A stretch of DNA of 6,013 bases, taken from the NCBI GenBank assembly GCA_934167365.1, contig CAKPKU010000083.1, forward strand, positions 1-6,013. The letters are read 5' to 3'. Below are positions 5,963 through 6,013 of this stretch, one piece after another. Below the pieces are notes generated by a model. It made no database searches. It was not told the origin of the DNA and worked only from the letters and a program-made list of their open reading frames with translations. A program made the translations under genes and the position numbers. Position 1 is the first letter of the stretch, and each line of letters opens with the position of its first letter. Origin of the DNA: an uncultured Clostridia bacterium (GTDB taxonomy: Bacteria; Bacillota; Clostridia; TANB77; CAG-508).

Positions 5963-6013
5963 TTTGGGGATATTATATTAATCGGCTAATTTCAGGTTTT
6001 AGCTCGAATTTCA
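5963..6013. other. Sequence replacing the peroxiredoxin 5' end, unidentified
   Basis: These bases sit where the first part of the peroxiredoxin gene should be, but no frame resembles the family N-terminus (the usual hydrophobic strand and SHPAD segment are absent). One minus-strand frame is open from the window edge to a TAA at 5975-5973 and reads KFELKPEISRLI, which could be the tail of another gene. It is too short to identify. Confidence 0.3.

Noticed and set aside
5963..6013. Insertion-sequence end at the peroxiredoxin break
   Set aside because: No terminal inverted repeat, target duplication or transposase fragment is recognisable in the ~50 bases available.

Overview
The window is a very AT-rich stretch (mostly A/T at third codon positions, roughly a quarter to 30 % G+C by eye). 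It uses the standard bacterial code, since TGA is a stop and Trp is TGG. Ribosome binding sites are AGGAGG-type and TTG serves as a start codon. This points to a low-GC Firmicute, most likely a Clostridium-like member of the Clostridia. Every gene I can support lies on the minus strand, so the biological order runs from high to low coordinates. Both ends cut through genes, as in a contig or read fragment.

Reading along the minus strand, region by region: (1) 6013-5963 is about 50 bases with no recognisable gene. (2) 5962-5375 is a peroxiredoxin of the 1-Cys/Prx6 type that begins abruptly at the active-site loop; its first ~45-50 residues are missing. (3) 5374-5104 is a 271-base intergenic region. 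It holds a terminator-like hairpin, an all-A/T palindrome, an 11-bp-period TGTCA direct repeat, a sigma-A-like promoter and a 10-bp inverted repeat around its -10 box. (4) 5103-4426 is an ABC ATPase of the MacB/LolD/BceA class. (5) 4401-1822 is an 859-residue FtsX-type permease with two large extracytoplasmic domains. (6) 1821-1754 is a short gap with a hairpin, just downstream of a good promoter-like sequence at the end of the permease gene. (7) 1753-1076 is an OmpR/PhoB-type response regulator. (8) 1079-1 is a sensor histidine kinase starting at TTG, overlapping the regulator stop by 4 bases and cut by the window edge after its F-box.

The likely logic is a self-regulating envelope module. 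A membrane sensor kinase and its regulator sit next to an ATPase-permease pair of the class that moves or extrudes peptides, antibiotics or lipids, or transmits a mechanical signal, at the cell surface. The TGTCA repeat ahead of the ATPase gene is a plausible binding site for the regulator. The layout recalls BceRS-BceAB peptide-antibiotic resistance loci, but two parts differ. The permease has two outer domains instead of one, and the kinase has a ~70-residue outer domain instead of the near-absent loop of intramembrane-sensing kinases. The substrate and signal cannot be read from the sequence. I see no CRISPR array, tRNA, rRNA or recognisable mobile element, and no clear evidence of a wholly new kind of system. 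The points most worth a second look are the regulatory DNA at 5120-5221, the promoter/hairpin overlap at 1786-1850 and the broken peroxiredoxin.
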